A DNA stretch of 64,000 nucleotides from SIG307 sp964545045 (GTDB taxonomy: Bacteria > Bacillota > Clostridia > Lachnospirales > Lachnospiraceae), in assembly GCA_964545045.1 (NCBI GenBank), contig CAZJEN010000014.1:1-64000 (forward strand). Reading direction: 5' to 3'. The position numbers were made by a program, and so were the translations under genes. Shown in pieces: positions 8,275 to 17,197 of this stretch (position 1 is its first letter; every line of letters begins with the position of its first letter). Under the pieces are notes generated by a model. It was not told where the DNA came from. It did not search any database and saw nothing but the letters and a program-made list of their open reading frames with translations.

Positions 8275-9522
8275 CTAATCCCTCCGGAACAAATCTCTCG
8301 TATAAACCTTCTCCTCCACATCATCCAGGCAGGAATCGTAGCGGTTTGCGATAATGGCATCGCTCTGGGCCTTAAAGGCCTCCAAATCGTTTACCACCCG
8401 GCTTCCGAAGAAGGTGGTGCCGTCCTCTAAGGTCGGTTCATAAATAATCACCGTAGCGCCCTTTGCCTTAATACGCTTCATAACGCCCTGAATGGAAGAC
8501 TGGCGGAAATTGTCGGAGTTGGCCTTCATGGTCAGGCGGTACACGCCCACAACCACTTCCTTTTCCTTGGTCGCATCCCACGCATTATTCTCGGAATAAT
8601 TGTAATAGCCCGCCTTCTCAAGTACACGGTCCGCAATGAAATCCTTACGGGTACGGTTGGACTCCACAATGGCAGTCATCATATTCTGCGGCACCTCGGC
8701 GTAGTTGGCCAGAAGCTGCTTCGTATCCTTCGGGAGACAATATCCGCCGTAACCGAAGGACGGGTTATTATAGTGAGCACCGATACGTGGATCCAGGCAT
8801 ACACCGTTGATAATCTGCTGGGTATCCAGCCCCTTCATCTCCGCATAGGTGTCCAACTCGTTGAAATAAGACACACGGAGCGCCAGATAAGTATTGGCAA
8901 ACAACTTCACTGCTTCCGCTTCCGTAAAGCCCATAAACAACGTATCAATATCTTCCTTAATGGCACCCTGCTGTAAAAGCTCCGCAAACACCTTGGCAGC
9001 CTCTACAAGACGAGCATCGTTCATATCCGTGCCAACAATAATACGGCTCGGATACAGATTGTCGTACAGCGCCTTGGACTCACGTAAAAACTCCGGGCTG
9101 AACAAAATATTCGGACTGCCGGTCTTCTCACGGATACTCTCCGTAAAACCGACCGGAATGGTAGACTTAATGACCATAATGGCATCCGGATTGTACTCCA
9201 TCACCAGACGAATCACCGTCTCCACCGCGGAGGTATCAAAATAATTCTTCTGAGAATCGTAATTGGTCGGAGCCGCAATGACCACAAAATCCGCCCCTTC
9301 ATAGGCAGCCTTGGCATCCAATGTAGCAGTCAGATTCAGTTCCTTCTCCGCCAGATACTTCTCGATATAATCATCCTGAATCGGCGACTTTCTGTTGTTA
9401 ATCATCTCCACCTTTTCCGGCACGATATCCACCGCAACCACCTCGTTGTGTTGTGCCAGCAGCGTTGCGATGGAAAGACCTACGTAACCGGTACCGGCTA
9501 CTGCGATTTTGTAATTTTTCAT
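8275..9522 (-). CDS. ugd: UDP-glucose 6-dehydrogenase
   Basis: Oxidises UDP-glucose twice with NAD+ to UDP-glucuronate in the cytoplasm. 415 residues, usual for the short bacterial form. The Rossmann motif GTGYVGL is at residues 10-16, STIPVG near 120, SPEFLRE near 142, and the catalytic cysteine is C262 in FGYGGYCLPKDT. The start has GGGGG nine bases upstream. It is the last gene of a four-gene operon, 63 bases behind the UDP-glucuronate 4-epimerase that would use its product. GDP-mannose dehydrogenase is less likely given that partner. Confidence 0.92.
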   Translation of the reverse strand: MKNYKIAVAGTGYVGLSIATLLAQHNEVVAVDIVPEKVEMINNRKSPIQDDYIEKYLAEKELNLTATLDAKAAYEGADFVVIAAPTNYDSQKNYFDTSAVETVIRLVMEYNPDAIMVIKSTIPVGFTESIREKTGSPNILFSPEFLRESKALYDNLYPSRIIVGTDMNDARLVEAAKVFAELLQQGAIKEDIDTLFMGFTEAEAVKLFANTYLALRVSYFNELDTYAEMKGLDTQQIINGVCLDPRIGAHYNNPSFGYGGYCLPKDTKQLLANYAEVPQNMMTAIVESNRTRKDFIADRVLEKAGYYNYSENNAWDATKEKEVVVGVYRLTMKANSDNFRQSSIQGVMKRIKAKGATVIIYEPTLEDGTTFFGSRVVNDLEAFKAQSDAIIANRYDSCLDDVEEKVYTRDLFRRD

Positions 9523-9585
9523 TTCTTTATCCCCCTATGTTTTTTCCTATGATTAAATCGCATTGTACCTGCGACCTCTCACTCT

Positions 9586-10671
9586 TTATTTTAAATAAAA
9601 CTCCTTGTACCACTCCGCAAACTTCCGCAGGCCCTCGCGCAAAGACGTCGCCGGCTTAAAGCCGAAATCCCGCTCCAAAGCCGTGGTATCCGCATAGGTA
9701 ATCGGCACATCCCCCGGCTGCATCGGTACCAGCTCCTTGTGGGCCTCGAAATCATAATCCTGCGGCAACACACCCGCACGTACCAGCTCCTCGGACAAAA
9801 TCTGCACAAAATCCAACAAATTCTCCGGCTGATTGTTGCCGATATTGTAAACCGCATACGGCGGCAGCGGCAATCCATCCTCACCGTTCACACGCTCCGG
9901 TGCCTTCTGTATCACGCGCACCACGCCTTCCACAATATCATCCACATAGGTGAAATCGCGTTTACAATTGCCGTAGTTAAAAATCTGAATGGTATCACCC
10001 GCCAGCAGCTTATTGGTAAACCCAAAATAAGCCATATCCGGACGTCCCGCCGGTCCGTACACCGTAAAGAACCGCAGTCCCGTAGACGGGATATTATAAA
10101 GCTTCGAATAAGCATGGGCCATTAACTCGTTGGACTTCTTCGTCGCCGCGTACAAGGACACCGGATTATCCACCTTATCATCGGTGGAATACGGAATCTT
10201 CTTGTTGGTGCCGTACACGCTGGAGGAGCTGGCATATACCAGATGCTCCACACCCTTGGCTCCGCCGTCGTAACTGTGTCTGCAAGCCTCTAAAATATTA
10301 TAGAAGCCGATCATATTGGCTTCCATGTAAGCCCATGGATTTGTAATGCTGTAACGCACCCCGGCCTGAGCTGCCAGATTCACCACGATATCCGGCTGAT
10401 AGGTGGCAAAAATCTCGTTAATCGCCGCTACATCCGCAATACTTCCCTTCACAAAAACAAACTCTGCGGAAAGCTCCTTTGCCTGCTTCTCGATCTCCGC
10501 AAGACGATACTCCTTCAAAGAAACATCGTAATAATCATTCATATTGTCAATGCCGATAATACGAATCCCTTCCTTGCGGGAAAGCAGACACTTCACCAGA
10601 TTGGAACCGATAAAGCCCGCCGCGCCGGTCACAAACACCGTCTTATTCTTTAACTCAAGATTTCCTAACAT
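9586..10671 (-). CDS. UDP-glucuronate 4-epimerase
   Basis: A 361-residue short-chain dehydrogenase/reductase. It has the NAD motif GAAGFIGS (16-23), LAAQAGVRYSI (99-109, typical of UDP-glucuronate epimerases of the CapI/LspL type), the SSS triad serines near 148-151 and the catalytic YAATK (Y174, K178). It would interconvert UDP-GlcA and UDP-GalA for the capsule. Its first codons overlap the 3' end of the preceding nucleotidyltransferase by seven bases, so the two are translationally coupled. Another hexose epimerase specificity is possible, but adjacency to ugd favours glucuronate. Confidence 0.88.
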   Translation of the reverse strand: MLGNLELKNKTVFVTGAAGFIGSNLVKCLLSRKEGIRIIGIDNMNDYYDVSLKEYRLAEIEKQAKELSAEFVFVKGSIADVAAINEIFATYQPDIVVNLAAQAGVRYSITNPWAYMEANMIGFYNILEACRHSYDGGAKGVEHLVYASSSSVYGTNKKIPYSTDDKVDNPVSLYAATKKSNELMAHAYSKLYNIPSTGLRFFTVYGPAGRPDMAYFGFTNKLLAGDTIQIFNYGNCKRDFTYVDDIVEGVVRVIQKAPERVNGEDGLPLPPYAVYNIGNNQPENLLDFVQILSEELVRAGVLPQDYDFEAHKELVPMQPGDVPITYADTTALERDFGFKPATSLREGLRKFAEWYKEFYLK

Positions 10672-11399
10672 ATCCCCTTATACTCCTTTTGTACTTTTTC
10701 GTAACTCTCCAAATTACCGATGTCATAGCGACTGCCCGGCATCTCCATGGCATGAACCTTCGTCTGCTTACACAGCCACGCCACATAGCTTCCCGGCGCA
10801 TCCGTACCGCAACCTGCCGCAATGCCCTGCTCCACCAGTTTTGCATCCTCTCTCGTGTAGAAATAAAACGGAGGACAACACCAGTGGGAGGCCGGCTGCT
10901 CCGGCTTCTCCGTCATATCCAGTACCAAATCGGAATCGTCTACCTGCACAACGCCGCACTTCCTCAGCTTCGCTTCCGACTCCTCATAATACCGCATCAT
11001 ACAGGAGGTACCTTTCTCCTTCGCATAGGAAATAAACTTCGTCAGAGAGAAATCCAGCACATTGTCCCCGGCAATCACCAGCATCTCATCATCCAGTCCC
11101 AGCGTATCCACCGCAAACTGAATATCCTTCACCGCACCGAGACGGGTCTCGTTGCTCTCCGTACCGTCATCCACCACGGTAATCTTCCGGAACTTTTCCT
11201 TCGCCCAGGCATCAAAATGATGGGCAAACTTGTGGTTGGAAATCACCACATACTCATCCACCAGCCCCAACGTATCAATATCATCAATCAGCCAATCCAA
11301 AATGGTCTTTTCGCCGACTTTCAGGAGCGGCTTCGGAAAATTCTCCGTCAACGGATACAACCGCGTCGCATAGCCCGCAGCAAGAATCAAACATTTCAT
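10665..11399 (-). CDS. sugar-phosphate nucleotidyltransferase
   Basis: A 244-residue NTP_transferase of the RmlA/HddC type. LILAAGYATRLYPLTENFPKPLL at the N-terminus holds the nucleotide-binding G-x-G-T-R-like loop and the sugar-phosphate lysine; GDN (about residue 116) is the metal site. It activates a sugar 1-phosphate with an NTP. Sitting between a galacturonokinase-like gene and UDP-uronate enzymes, a GalA-1-phosphate (or GlcA-1-phosphate) uridylyltransferase is a reasonable guess. That is inferred from context, not from the motifs. It is short and lacks the left-handed helix tail of GlmU-like enzymes. Confidence 0.75.
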   Translation of the reverse strand: MKCLILAAGYATRLYPLTENFPKPLLKVGEKTILDWLIDDIDTLGLVDEYVVISNHKFAHHFDAWAKEKFRKITVVDDGTESNETRLGAVKDIQFAVDTLGLDDEMLVIAGDNVLDFSLTKFISYAKEKGTSCMMRYYEESEAKLRKCGVVQVDDSDLVLDMTEKPEQPASHWCCPPFYFYTREDAKLVEQGIAAGCGTDAPGSYVAWLCKQTKVHAMEMPGSRYDIGNLESYEKVQKEYKGIC

Positions 11400-11467
11400 A
11401 ATACACTACCTGCCTTTCAAAACATCTCTAAATTACCTGCCCATCAGACATAACTGTCGGACCATAC

Positions 11468-12877
11468 CTATAGGTGCACCCCGTCCGCGCTGTGGCAGAC
11501 ATGAATAGAAAACTTGCCTTCCAAATGCGGGAATTCCTTTAAGTACTCCCTTGTAATCTTCTCGGAAATACTGTCAATATACTCCGGGTTCACAATTGCC
11601 ATACAGCAGCCCTTAAACCCGGCTCCCGAAAAACGACCGCCGTAAATTCCTTCCGTCTCTGTCATCAACTTGTACAGCTTAATTAATTCCGGCGAACCGG
11701 TTTCCCAATTATCAATGGAACTGCGCCCGGATGCAAAAGACAGACGACCGAACTCCTCAATATCACCTTTCCGCCAAGCTTCGGCTCCCGCGACCACACG
11801 GTCATACTCCGTATACCAGTGTTCCGCACGCTTCCGCCAGTTTTCCGGCAGCTTCTCCTTATACTGTTCAAACACCTCTCTCGGCACGTCCCGGAGATTC
11901 GTCTCCTCAAACTTTCCGTAATCAAGCCCTGCATACGCCTTTAATGCGTAAGCCGCCGAACGTGCTTCATCCACGCGCATATTAAACTTCGAGCCGGCAA
12001 GGCTTCGCTCCACCCCCGAGAACAAAATCAAAAACGCATAAGGCTTCATGGTCTCCGGAGTCGGAATCAACTCGTAGGAATCATCCTTTGTGTCAAGATA
12101 CAACAGCTTCCCCTTTCGGCAATACACCTCACAGGATTGGTCAAGCTTTCCGCAAGACACGCCCACATACGCATTCTCCGCCTCCTTAGAAATCAGAATC
12201 ATCTCCTGCGCGGACAAAGTAATCCCATTCAGCTTGCAAAGCGCCGACAAAAAAGTAATAATCACCGCTGCCGAGGAGGAAAGACCGCCAATCGGAAGCT
12301 CTCCGTCAATCACCGCACAAATACCGACCCGTAACGGATAACGATTGTTCAGAGCAATGGTTGCGCCGCGCAAATGATCCGCCCAGTCGTTTTCCTTCTC
12401 CTTCGGCGTATTACTCACATGCCACTGGGCACGCTTCGGGAACTGCAGACTTGCAATCTCCACCACACCGTTCTGCTTCGGTCCGTAAGCAATATGAATT
12501 CCCTTATCAATGGCAAATCCGGTAATCTTTCCGAGATTGTGGTCACTGTGGGCACCGATCGGGCAAATACGATAGGGCGTAAAAGCTGTATCCGCAGGCA
12601 TCTTCTGATACTTATTCCGGAACGCCTCTATCACGCGGACTCCGGCACCGGACTCCGTATAAGAAACCGTCGTCACCTCCGTACCGAACACCTCGTCCGT
12701 CCGTTTTCTGGCTTCCTTCGTTCTGCCGTCCGGCGGCAGCTTACAATCTCCCGGAATCAACCAAGCCTTTCCTTCCTTCTTTGCACCCGGAATTCTGCCG
12801 TCTCTCGCTAACGCCGTCACCTTACGCTCCGGCACATCCCAACGCAACGCTGCTTCTGCGACTTCTATGTATTCCAT
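11468..12877 (-). CDS. galacturonokinase-like GHMP kinase with N-terminal helix-turn-helix domain
   Basis: 469 residues. Residues 1-50 look like an excisionase/MerR-type helix-turn-helix (VAEAALRWDVPERKVTALAR, then IPGAKKEGKAWLIP). The rest is a GHMP kinase. PYRICPIGAHSDHNLG (101-116) replaces the galactokinase signature and matches the plant galacturonokinase form. The ATP loop PIGGLSSSAAV is at 195-205 and GGRFSGAGFKGCC at 413-425. It would phosphorylate galacturonate at C1, feeding the next gene's nucleotidyltransferase and thus UDP-GalA. The start has AAGGAG seven to eight bases upstream. It is the first gene of the uronate operon. The HTH could let the enzyme regulate its own promoter, which overlaps a long palindrome; that is speculation. 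A galactokinase activity is the alternative. Confidence 0.8.
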   Translation of the reverse strand: MEYIEVAEAALRWDVPERKVTALARDGRIPGAKKEGKAWLIPGDCKLPPDGRTKEARKRTDEVFGTEVTTVSYTESGAGVRVIEAFRNKYQKMPADTAFTPYRICPIGAHSDHNLGKITGFAIDKGIHIAYGPKQNGVVEIASLQFPKRAQWHVSNTPKEKENDWADHLRGATIALNNRYPLRVGICAVIDGELPIGGLSSSAAVIITFLSALCKLNGITLSAQEMILISKEAENAYVGVSCGKLDQSCEVYCRKGKLLYLDTKDDSYELIPTPETMKPYAFLILFSGVERSLAGSKFNMRVDEARSAAYALKAYAGLDYGKFEETNLRDVPREVFEQYKEKLPENWRKRAEHWYTEYDRVVAGAEAWRKGDIEEFGRLSFASGRSSIDNWETGSPELIKLYKLMTETEGIYGGRFSGAGFKGCCMAIVNPEYIDSISEKITREYLKEFPHLEGKFSIHVCHSADGVHL

Positions 12878-12924
12878 AAAAAAACTCCTTTATCGGACAA
12901 AATATACTCAAAAGAAACAAAAAA

Positions 12925-12953
12925 AGTGTAACATACAAAAAAAGAAAAGTCAA
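12925..12953 (-). promoter_or_regulatory. promoter of the uronate operon
   Basis: TTGACT (12948-12953), 17-base spacer, TACACT (12925-12930) on the minus strand. The -35 lies inside the left arm of the long inverted repeat. Confidence 0.65.
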
Positions 12954-13004
12954 TCTATATCATGACATTTCAAAAGATTGGTCACGATATAAATTGACTT
13001 TTCT
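12943..13004. repeat. 24-bp inverted repeat with 14-base loop
   Basis: Arms 12943-12966 and 12981-13004 pair with two mismatches that would be G-U on one strand. On the minus strand a T-run follows the repeat, so it can act as a terminator; it also covers the -35 of the uronate promoter, so it can act as an operator. A miniature transposable element is a third option. Confidence 0.8.
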
Positions 13005-13164
13005 GGAATAATTCGGTGTACCTTTCCCGATATAACCCGAAAACAAAAATGGACGAAAAACAGCTCCCATGCGCCTTTCAACCACTTTCCGTCTCCATAC
13101 TCCTTTGTGCACCATACACAAAATCCGTGCATAATCTTTGGTAAACATCACAAGTCGAATCCCG

Positions 13165-13194
13165 TTGAACTTTCATCCAATTTTATGCTATACT
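13165..13194 (+). promoter_or_regulatory. promoter of the broken Rpn-type nuclease gene
   Basis: TTGAAC (13165-13170), 18-base spacer ending in TGC, and TATACT (13189-13194), an extended -10. Confidence 0.6.
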
Positions 13195-13239
13195 ATATCC
13201 ATAACAGAGCCTTGCCCCTCCGACACAGCGCGCGTGTCG

Positions 13240-14127
13240 ATGCATACCTTCACTCTGTTTCTTCGGCGAAAGTCTGCCGAAAGTTTCACATTTATAGAGC
13301 AGATAGAAGAAACCGATAGGTTTGCCTTGCATTTTCCTCCGGATGCCCCTATAATAAAGGCAAAACAAATCCTCAGCGACAAAACAGTACCAGAAGCCAT
13401 TACCGGTCTGGATACAGTGGACAAAGTCCCGGGTGAAGGGGAAGTCACCTACGATGTGCGCTTCACCGTACTTACGCCTACCGCAGAACGTATCAAGCTG
13501 ATTATCAACGTGGAAAGTCAGAAAAAATTCAACCCAGGTTATGACATCGTAACCCGCGGTATTTTCTACTGTACGCGCATGGTAGCGGCGCAGAAGGAAA
13601 CTGAATTCACCGGTTCTGTTTACGATTCCATCAAAAAGGTATACTCCATCTGGATTAGTATGGAAAATCCACCGTATGCCCAGCATACCATTACGTCCTA
13701 CCGGATGAGCGAGCATCCGCTTTACGGAAGCCTGCCAAAGAAAAAGCGTTATGATTTATTATAATTAGTCTTGGTTTGTTTGGGGACCTCAAACGCAGGA
13801 AACAAGGGGAATGAACTTCACGGTCTGTTGGACACCTTATTTTCTCCGGAATTAGCACCACAGGAAAAAGAAACTATCTTATATAACGACTACCAGATAG
13901 AAACAACAGTCGAACTGGAAGGAGGGTTACGTGAAATGTGTAACTTAAGTGATTTAATTGAAGAGAAAGGTATTGAGAAAGGCGACCGGCTTCGCCTGCT
14001 TACTCAAATTCAAAAGAAACTCGCCAAAGGCAAATCCTTAGAGCAAATTGCGGATGAGCTGGAAGAGACCGTCGAAAACATCCTTCCGCTGTACGAGCAG
14101 GTACAACATGAACTGCATCAGCAGTAA
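13240..14127 (+). pseudogene. PD-(D/E)XK (Rpn/transposase_31-type) nuclease, interrupted
   Basis: The central segment ITGLDTVDKVPGEGEVTYDV and NVESQKKFNPGYDIVTRGIF is characteristic of the large Lachnospiraceae Rpn-type nuclease family, with the E-x-Q variant of the PD-(D/E)XK site. The frame reads KKRYDLL, then TAA at 13762-13764, then continues in the same frame as LVLVCLGTS, ELHGLLDTLFSPEL and a C-terminal region KKLAKGKSLEQIADELEE. The N-terminus is also shorter than and unlike the family's usual start. So the gene is probably dead, with one nonsense codon and a lost 5' end. Single-base error is possible for the stop but not for the missing N-terminus. Confidence 0.8.
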
Positions 14128-14149
14128 AGACTTTGCAACACACAAACTC

Positions 14150-14188
14150 AGCGCCTGGCTGGCGGGTATCTCCCGCCGGCCAGGCGCT
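14150..14188. terminator. strong GC-rich hairpin
   Basis: A 17-bp near-perfect stem (14150-14166 with 14172-14188) and a five-base loop follow the broken nuclease and face the capsule cluster remnant. It probably stops transcription from both sides, although neither flank has a long U-tract. Confidence 0.7.
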
Positions 14189-14248
14189 TTCGCATCAAAA
14201 ATTATCTTCTCTTTCCAAACAATCCGTGATCCGCTTACAGCGAACCCG

Positions 14249-14560
14249 TCACACCTTCTCAAAGAACGTATCCGGTCTCCCCGGATCAAAAATCTCATTA
14301 CAGGTCATCACCGTAACCAGATTCTCCGTCTCACTGAGGTTAATAATGTTGTGGGTCCAGCCCGGAATCATGTGGATGGCCTCTATCTTATCTCCGGAAA
14401 CCTCAAACTCCACCATCTCTCCGGTGTTGATGTTACGCTCCTGAATCAAACCGTGACCGGCAACTACGATAAAGAGCTCCCACTTGGAGTTGTGCCAATG
14501 CTGGCCCTTTGTGATGCCCGGCTTTAAGATGTTAATGCTGACCGCAATCCTCGGTATGTA
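14249..14560 (-). pseudogene. C-terminal cupin fragment of a CapF-like capsule reductase
   Basis: The frame reads VSINILKPGITKGQHWHNSK, then a cupin body with GHGLIQERNINTGEMVEFEV, and ends TCNEIFDPGRPDTFFEKV. This is the C-terminal cupin of CapF/WbjC-type UDP-sugar reductases, whose complete proteins are about 370 residues with an N-terminal Rossmann domain. Here only about 100 residues remain, with the metal-site histidines HWH retained. The fragment starts immediately after, and in frame with, the stop codon of the acyltransferase gene, so the Rossmann half was replaced by other capsule DNA. No start codon or ribosome site supports expression. Confidence 0.85.
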
Positions 14561-15658
14561 CTAACCATACAATTTCTTCAACCATTTCAGCTTTGAAACA
14601 TTTGAAAGTTTCATTAGCACATATGCACCAAAAATTGTCACCAACAATGAAATTATAAACTTCAAACAAGAATTTTCAAGCGGCACACTAATAATCGAAA
14701 GAATCTTTCCAACTGTATTTCCCACCCAAAGGTGCAAATAGAATATTAACGAACTCAATATCCGCAAATTCCTGTATATTGGCCGATCAGCCAGTTTTAT
14801 TTCCTTAATAAGCGAAAAAGCAAAAAAAGTTGCTGGAATCAAAAATAGAAACATGTCATATTCCCTGATGAATCCAAAATACTCCAACGTATATACCTCA
14901 AGTAACAATAATACCATGGAAATGCAAACTCCCCATAACGCCTTTCTCTTCTCAAGCCTTATATCTAAAATAGCAATGCACATACCTATCGTTACAAAAA
15001 GAAATCCTTCAAACAATCCGTTTCGGGTAGTCGAAATAATTTTCTGCACCCCTTTCATACCGTTCCATAAAGTAGGAACTGATTCACGCAGCGGCGCAAC
15101 AAAACCAAACCATGATTGTGCAAACAGTCCTACAAAATAAAAAACAAATGAAATCAACAATATTTTAACCTGACTTACCTTTTTATGTAATAAGTAAGAT
15201 ACTATCAACACCGCGACAATTAGAGCATTTATGTACCATAAATGCAAATAACTGCCGGTCAAAAAGAAACTTTTAACCCATTCTAAAAAAGCATACCTAA
15301 TACCATTTTTATTCGTAAAAAAACCATATAATATATATGGAAAATATATTATCGTCCATATTACATATAATCGAAAAAGACGCAAAACATACTTTTTTAT
15401 CACTCCCATATCAAAGTTTTCCAGAGATATCTTCTTATATAAGAAAAATCCTGCACCTACAAAAAAGAAGGGAACTGCAACTCTCGCCAAATAGTTCTGA
15501 ACAAAAAAATTCACTTCACTTACTACAATATTATTTTCGGAATTTCCAAACGGTGCAATGTGTATCATTACCACAAAGATTGAACAGATAAACTTAAACA
15601 AATCAATCGAATTATAGTTTGACACATTCTTTAAACTATCTGCTTCTCTTTTCTCCAT
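14561..15658 (-). CDS. acyltransferase family 3 membrane protein
   Basis: 365 residues with about ten hydrophobic segments and the N-terminal signature YNSIDLFKFICSIFVVMIHI, where the histidine is the conserved catalytic residue of acyltransferase-3 proteins. These transfer acetyl or similar groups to sugars at the membrane; capsule O-acetylation is the likely role. The gene is AT-rich like the rest of the capsule core and is the last gene of the operon. Its stop codon abuts the CapF remnant. Confidence 0.85.
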   Translation of the reverse strand: MEKREADSLKNVSNYNSIDLFKFICSIFVVMIHIAPFGNSENNIVVSEVNFFVQNYLARVAVPFFFVGAGFFLYKKISLENFDMGVIKKYVLRLFRLYVIWTIIYFPYILYGFFTNKNGIRYAFLEWVKSFFLTGSYLHLWYINALIVAVLIVSYLLHKKVSQVKILLISFVFYFVGLFAQSWFGFVAPLRESVPTLWNGMKGVQKIISTTRNGLFEGFLFVTIGMCIAILDIRLEKRKALWGVCISMVLLLLEVYTLEYFGFIREYDMFLFLIPATFFAFSLIKEIKLADRPIYRNLRILSSLIFYLHLWVGNTVGKILSIISVPLENSCLKFIISLLVTIFGAYVLMKLSNVSKLKWLKKLYG

Positions 15659-15698
15659 TTCCGCTACACCCCTTCCTATTCTAATTCAAAGATACCTC

Positions 15699-17195
15699 TC
15701 ACATTTTCCTCGTTCGTACAAATGCGTATATCTCTTTTAATGTTTTCCTCTCAAAAATCAATGAATCAACCAAAAGAATCGCTACTGCAATTCCCGAAAA
15801 ACAAACTCCACCCTTTATCCATTCCAAATAATTCGCTGCGGAAAATTTGTAAACACTCTGATAACCACAGAAAAGCAAAATAATAACCAATGTTCTACAC
15901 AGACGAAACAAGGACTTCTTATTACCACACTTCAAAATATGTTTATCTGTAAATAATATCGTATCAATACACCGCCAACACATAACCATTCCTGTACCAA
16001 GAACCACTCCGCTCAGCCCCAAAAATACTGCAAGAATTATACTTAATACAACAGTTAACACACCTTCTGTTACTGCTCTCCATCGCGTTTCCTTAAAAAG
16101 TCCCGACACGTTAATTAACGAGTTACTCGGTAGCTTTAAAATATAAAAAGCTGATGACACCACAAAAACAGACGCAAAAACCGGATAGTCATAATTTATA
16201 TCAGCCCCACGTGTATACAACTTCACAAACGGAACAATAAGCACCATTGCTACTGAATACACAAAAGAAACCATATAAAAAAAAGCATATTCAATCCAAT
16301 CATACATTTTCAGTAATCGATTACGATTTTCCAGCGCCAATTCACGTCCCAAAAAAGGGGTCACTGCAATACTCAGATTCGAACAAATAGATTGCAAACC
16401 AGAAAACACAATATAATAAACCGAATATATACTTGTTGCTTCTAAGCCTATAATCATTGTTATTATTGTTGGCTGTGATGTGTTCACTGCCAGTCCGGAC
16501 AGCTGATGTATCATTGCATCTTTTCTCTTCGCAATTGCAGAATAATCCGGTTGGACACTCTTGTAATCCTTTAATTCTAAATACTTCTTCTTTACATAAC
16601 CTTCCAAGAAAAAAGCACGTATAACATATGTTGCAGAAATTGCCAATTGCACAATTACAATATTGGCATTTAAACGTAACATCCCTATTGCCAGTAAAAG
16701 ACTTCCCAACAGACTTGCCGCCTGAATTATGGTACACACGTAAGTCTTTTGATCTGCATATAACAATGATCTGCATTTACCCACAGCAAAGAATTCAGAT
16801 GCCGCCGAAATACTCATCACAATCATCAATTCTACCATTAAAAGATATCTAATATCCGTACTGATAGTCAACGGATATATAAACGCCACACCTATTGCAA
16901 TAATACAATATAGCAGCCCATATTTGTTAAACATTCTGCTTGCGGCATTATACATTCCCTTTACTGTGTTATATTCCCGTTTTGCCATTGGTGAATACAA
17001 TGCCTGTGTAACCGCTGATGCAATTCCAGCTCCCACGATGCTTATATAGGAAACTATCGATTTAGTCGTCGATACCAACCCATTTATTTCAGAGCCAAAC
17101 TTTGCAATAATCATCGTTGGTAAAATTAAGTTTGAAATTATGTTAATCAGTTGCGGCAACACACTTGCCGCAACATTTTTCACTATTTTTTTCAC
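15699..17195 (-). CDS. oligosaccharide flippase (Wzx-type)
   Basis: A 498-residue polytopic protein of the MATE/PST superfamily with about 12-14 membrane segments, beginning VAASVLPQLINIISNLILP. It would flip the undecaprenyl-linked repeat unit to the outer face. Start is GTG with AGGGG six bases upstream, two bases after the stop of the polymerase gene, so the two are coupled. Substrate cannot be read from sequence. Confidence 0.88.
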   Translation of the reverse strand: MKKIVKNVAASVLPQLINIISNLILPTMIIAKFGSEINGLVSTTKSIVSYISIVGAGIASAVTQALYSPMAKREYNTVKGMYNAASRMFNKYGLLYCIIAIGVAFIYPLTISTDIRYLLMVELMIVMSISAASEFFAVGKCRSLLYADQKTYVCTIIQAASLLGSLLLAIGMLRLNANIVIVQLAISATYVIRAFFLEGYVKKKYLELKDYKSVQPDYSAIAKRKDAMIHQLSGLAVNTSQPTIITMIIGLEATSIYSVYYIVFSGLQSICSNLSIAVTPFLGRELALENRNRLLKMYDWIEYAFFYMVSFVYSVAMVLIVPFVKLYTRGADINYDYPVFASVFVVSSAFYILKLPSNSLINVSGLFKETRWRAVTEGVLTVVLSIILAVFLGLSGVVLGTGMVMCWRCIDTILFTDKHILKCGNKKSLFRLCRTLVIILLFCGYQSVYKFSAANYLEWIKGGVCFSGIAVAILLVDSLIFERKTLKEIYAFVRTRKM

Positions 17196-17197
17196 TT

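Larger units (their letters stand above)
12878..13239. other. intergenic region with palindrome and two divergent promoters
   Basis: A 362-base gap between the uronate operon and the broken nuclease. It contains the 24-bp inverted repeat, a minus-strand promoter overlapping its left arm, and a plus-strand promoter at 13165-13194. Bases 13005-13160 show nothing else I can name; short open frames there lack ribosome sites. Confidence 0.6.

Noticed and set aside
8018..8360. Two small minus-strand frames upstream of the AAA_14 gene
   Set aside because: They translate the tandem repeat and terminator region; no ribosome sites.
12950..13151. Small minus-strand frames over the long palindrome
   Set aside because: They translate the inverted repeat itself and lack start signals.
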